Source: Rhizobium hidalgonense (GTDB taxonomy: Bacteria; Pseudomonadota; Alphaproteobacteria; Rhizobiales; Rhizobiaceae). From it: 64,000 nt of DNA. The position numbers and the translations under genes were made by a program. Positions 62,131-64,000 of the stretch are shown here, piece by piece (position 1 is the first letter of the stretch; each line of letters begins with the position of its first letter). The stretch is from contig NZ_LODW01000052.1 of assembly GCF_002914525.1 (NCBI RefSeq), forward strand, positions 1 to 64,000, in the 5' to 3' direction. The notes under the pieces are model-generated. The model made no database searches and was not told the DNA's origin. It worked only from the letters and a program-made list of their open reading frames with translations.

Positions 62131-63156
62131 TCATCCGCCACTTCCTGCGATCAGTCGCATTCCAGGCGTCGCGAACTGCTTCCGGTAATTCAGCGGACTG
62201 ACGCCATAGGTTTGAACGAACTGCAATCGGAGATTCTCGGCACTGCCCAAGCCAGTCGCAAGAGCGATCCCGTCTAGCGGCGCATTGCTGGTTTCGAGCA
62301 ACATGCGCGAACATTCGAGGCGCTCCTTCAATATCCACTTCAATGGCGGCAATCCGGTCAGGGAGCGAAAACGGCGTTGGAAAGTGCGTAGGCTCATTCC
62401 TGCCTTGCCGGCAAGCGACGCTATGCTATGCGACGCTGCGAGGTCGGCCCGGACATGATCCAACAAGGACGACAAGCGGTGCGCTTCGTATTCGGCCGGA
62501 ATCGGTTGTTCGACGAACTGGGCTTGGCCGCCCTGCCGATGGCTGTACATGACCAGCCGGCGTGCGACCGAGTTTGCAATCCTCGCTCCGAAATCGGAGC
62601 GCACGATATGCAGGCATAGGTCAATGCCCGCTGAGCTGCCCGCCGAGGTCAGGATGTCTCCGTCGTCGATGTAGAGGCGATCCGCCTCGACTTCGATTGC
62701 CGGATGACGCTCGGCCAAGGTTTTCGCAAATTGCCAGTGGGTTGTCGCCCTGCGGCCATCCAGAAGGCCCGCCGCCGCGAGGACGAAAGCGCCGCCGCAT
62801 ATCGACACGATGCGGGCACCTCTCTTATGCGCAAGGACAAGTTCGTCGCAGATTCGCTGCGGTACGGGCGCCTCGGCGCCGCGCCACCCCGGGACGATCA
62901 CCGTTCCGGCCTGGTGCAAATCCTCTGCCGAACCGGTCGCGGCGACCATCAGACCACCGCAGGCGCGAAGGGATTTGTCTTCGAGGGCGACGGACTCGAA
63001 TCGATACCAGTTCGGCCCAGCCTCAGGCCGCGAGAGACCGAAAATTTCGGCAGTGATCCCAAACTCGAAGGTGCACAGGCCGTCATAGACGAGGCTGACG
63101 ACGCGTCTGTTTGGTTCTTGAGATGGCGTATGTCTGAAATTTGGCATGAATGCCAT
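62131..63156 (-). CDS. GlxA-type AraC regulator with DJ-1/PfpI domain
   Basis: A 341-residue regulator. Residues 15-180 form a DJ-1/PfpI-like domain (RVVSLVYDGLCTFEFGITAE; IVSICGGAFVLAAAGLLDGR with the nucleophile-elbow Cys). The C-terminal 100 residues are an AraC helix-turn-helix (AGMSLRTFQRRFRSLTGLPP, then YGVSPLNYRKQF). ATG 63156 is used; the start is not certain. Divergent from an NTF2-like gene, which it may control. FtrA and GlxA relatives sense amine- or glutamine-derived molecules. Confidence 0.87.
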   Translation of the reverse strand: MAFMPNFRHTPSQEPNRRVVSLVYDGLCTFEFGITAEIFGLSRPEAGPNWYRFESVALEDKSLRACGGLMVAATGSAEDLHQAGTVIVPGWRGAEAPVPQRICDELVLAHKRGARIVSICGGAFVLAAAGLLDGRRATTHWQFAKTLAERHPAIEVEADRLYIDDGDILTSAGSSAGIDLCLHIVRSDFGARIANSVARRLVMYSHRQGGQAQFVEQPIPAEYEAHRLSSLLDHVRADLAASHSIASLAGKAGMSLRTFQRRFRSLTGLPPLKWILKERLECSRMLLETSNAPLDGIALATGLGSAENLRLQFVQTYGVSPLNYRKQFATPGMRLIAGSGG

Positions 63157-63233
63157 GCTATCTGGCAATTCCGCCACTGGCAACGCGGCTGCCGGCCATG
63201 CGATCTCGTCAAGTGTTTGTCATAGGAGAGACC

Positions 63234-63608
63234 ATGTCACGGGATACAGAATTGCTAAGTGCCATCCAGACCTATTTCGATGCCCTTTATGCCTGCGACC
63301 TGGAGCTGTTCGACAGGGTTTTCCATCCGGCCTGCAGCCTGTTTGATGCTGACGAAGGCGCAATTGTCGTTGATCCAATCGCAGCCTACCGCGAGGTCAT
63401 CGCCAAGCGAATTTCGCCTTCCAGCCGTTCGCAGCCGCGTCAAGACGAAATTATCCTGATCGACTGGCTCTCGGATGCTTCCGCTACCATCAAAGTCCGT
63501 TTGCGCATTCACGAGAATATTTTCATCGATCATCTGTGTTTTGTGAAAGGCACGGATAGCTGGCGGATCGTCGCCAAGATCTGGCATCTCGAACGAAGAA
63601 TGGCTTAA
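63234..63608 (+). CDS. NTF2-like protein (DUF4440/lumazine-type fold)
   Basis: A 124-residue protein from ATG 63234 with AGGAGAG upstream; an in-frame opening further left is a shadow of the regulator. The N-terminal helices (LLSAIQTYFDALYACDLELF) and FHPACSLFDADEG resemble the NTF2 cone fold, and the C terminus (FIDHLCFVKGTDSWRIVAKI) is typical. These are small enzymes or binding proteins; the ligand is unknown. Convergent with the SLC13-type gene with one base between stops. Confidence 0.78.
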   Translation: MSRDTELLSAIQTYFDALYACDLELFDRVFHPACSLFDADEGAIVVDPIAAYREVIAKRISPSSRSQPRQDEIILIDWLSDASATIKVRLRIHENIFIDHLCFVKGTDSWRIVAKIWHLERRMA

Positions 63609-63609
63609 G

Positions 63610-64000
63610 TCAGATCGGCCAGACTGCCAGCAGCGCTGGCACACTGACGAGCACGACAATCAGCGAAAGCGGCAGGCCCAATCGCGCATAGTCGCCAAAT
63701 CGATATCCGCCCGGGCCCATGACCAGCGTGTTGCACTGGTGGCCGATCGGGGTGAGGAAATCACAGCCGGCGCCGATTGCCACCGCCATCAGAAACGCAT
63801 CGGGCCGGAAGCCCAGCTTGGCGGCAAAGGTCGCGGCGATCGGCGCCATGACCAGAACGGTCGCCGCGTTGTTCAAAAACGGCGTCACGGCCATGGCCGC
63901 CACCAGGATGAGAGCCAGAGCGCCGAAGGGCGGAAGCATTTCGGCGGTGCGCGACAGGAGATCCGCGATGATGTCGGTGGTTCCCGTGGTTCTCAGCGAG
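63610..64000 (-). CDS. SLC13/ArsB-type permease, C-terminal part (cut by window edge)
   Basis: Open from the right edge to TGA at 63610; about 130 residues are visible. Three hydrophobic helices with NNAATVLVMAPIA (the conserved N-N-A-A motif) and GAGCDFLTPIGHQCN (the T-P-I-G-x-x-x-N repeat) place it in the ion-transporter superfamily with SLC13, NhaD and ArsB. An SLC13 or citrate-type permease with TrkA-C domains is the usual rhizobial form. The rest lies outside the window. Confidence 0.82.
   Translation of the reverse strand, partial: SLRTTGTTDIIADLLSRTAEMLPPFGALALILVAAMAVTPFLNNAATVLVMAPIAATFAAKLGFRPDAFLMAVAIGAGCDFLTPIGHQCNTLVMGPGGYRFGDYARLGLPLSLIVVLVSVPALLAVWPI

Overview
The window reads as a piece of an alphaproteobacterial, rhizobial genome, most like the Rhizobium leguminosarum/etli group. 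The reasons are high-GC coding with Rhizobium-style proteins, RIME-type intergenic repeats, a full CtrA box before minCDE, a DUF1127 gene followed by an anti-Shine-Dalgarno small RNA, and an abundance of ABC importers and catabolic regulators. In sequenced rhizobia minCDE usually lies on a large secondary replicon, so this may be chromid or megaplasmid DNA (inference). There is no rRNA, tRNA, CRISPR array, transposase or replication origin that I can see.

Region 1 (1-14.5 kb) is methylated-amine catabolism wrapped around cell division. It begins with the 3' end of purU, then a dmmDABC-type dimethylamine monooxygenase operon (folate-binding GcvT-like subunit, small Cys4 subunit, FAD/2Fe-2S reductase, DUF3445 haem subunit) and a flavin monooxygenase matching trimethylamine monooxygenase (tmm). 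After a PAS/MCP-like soluble protein, minCDE, two charged small proteins and a cold-shock gene comes tdm (trimethylamine N-oxide demethylase, DUF1989-like plus GcvT), divergent from an APC permease. Together these give TMA -> TMAO -> DMA -> MMA with formaldehyde captured on tetrahydrofolate and released as formate by PurU.

Region 2 (14.5-24.1 kb) holds a polyamine-type ABC importer with a terminal short-chain dehydrogenase, a divergent LuxR-type regulator, an aldo/keto reductase, a flavin amine oxidase and a DEDDh exonuclease. Region 3 (24.2-24.8 kb) holds a 48-residue DUF1127 protein with its terminator and then four consecutive hairpins, each showing CCTCCTCCC in its loop: a cuckoo/alpha-r14 type small RNA.

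Region 4 (25-43.3 kb) is carbohydrate-centred: kduI-kduD with a FadR-type GntR regulator and a matching operator; a very large GH94-like glycoside phosphorylase; a DHA2 drug-efflux MFS; an oligopeptide-type ABC importer in one overlapping operon with a cytoplasmic GH20 beta-N-acetylhexosaminidase; then an O-methyltransferase and an AraC/EamA divergent pair.

Region 5 (43.3-51.2 kb) is a divergent catabolic cluster. RidA, RpiR, SDR, MFS and ROK run left; an NTF2-like protein, an M81/MlrC-like metallopeptidase and a D-threonine aldolase-like PLP enzyme run right. Its substrate is not known to me. Region 6 (51.2-53.4 kb) is a loose accessory stretch with a P-loop kinase, a CPCC zinc protein, orphan small genes and degenerate short repeats. 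Region 7 (53.4-64 kb) holds a complete sugar ABC operon with a Gfo/Idh/MocA dehydrogenase, a dienelactone hydrolase, a small protein behind a candidate general-stress promoter, a pair of YdcZ half-transporters, a GlxA-type AraC regulator, an NTF2-like protein and the 3' part of an SLC13-type permease cut by the window edge.
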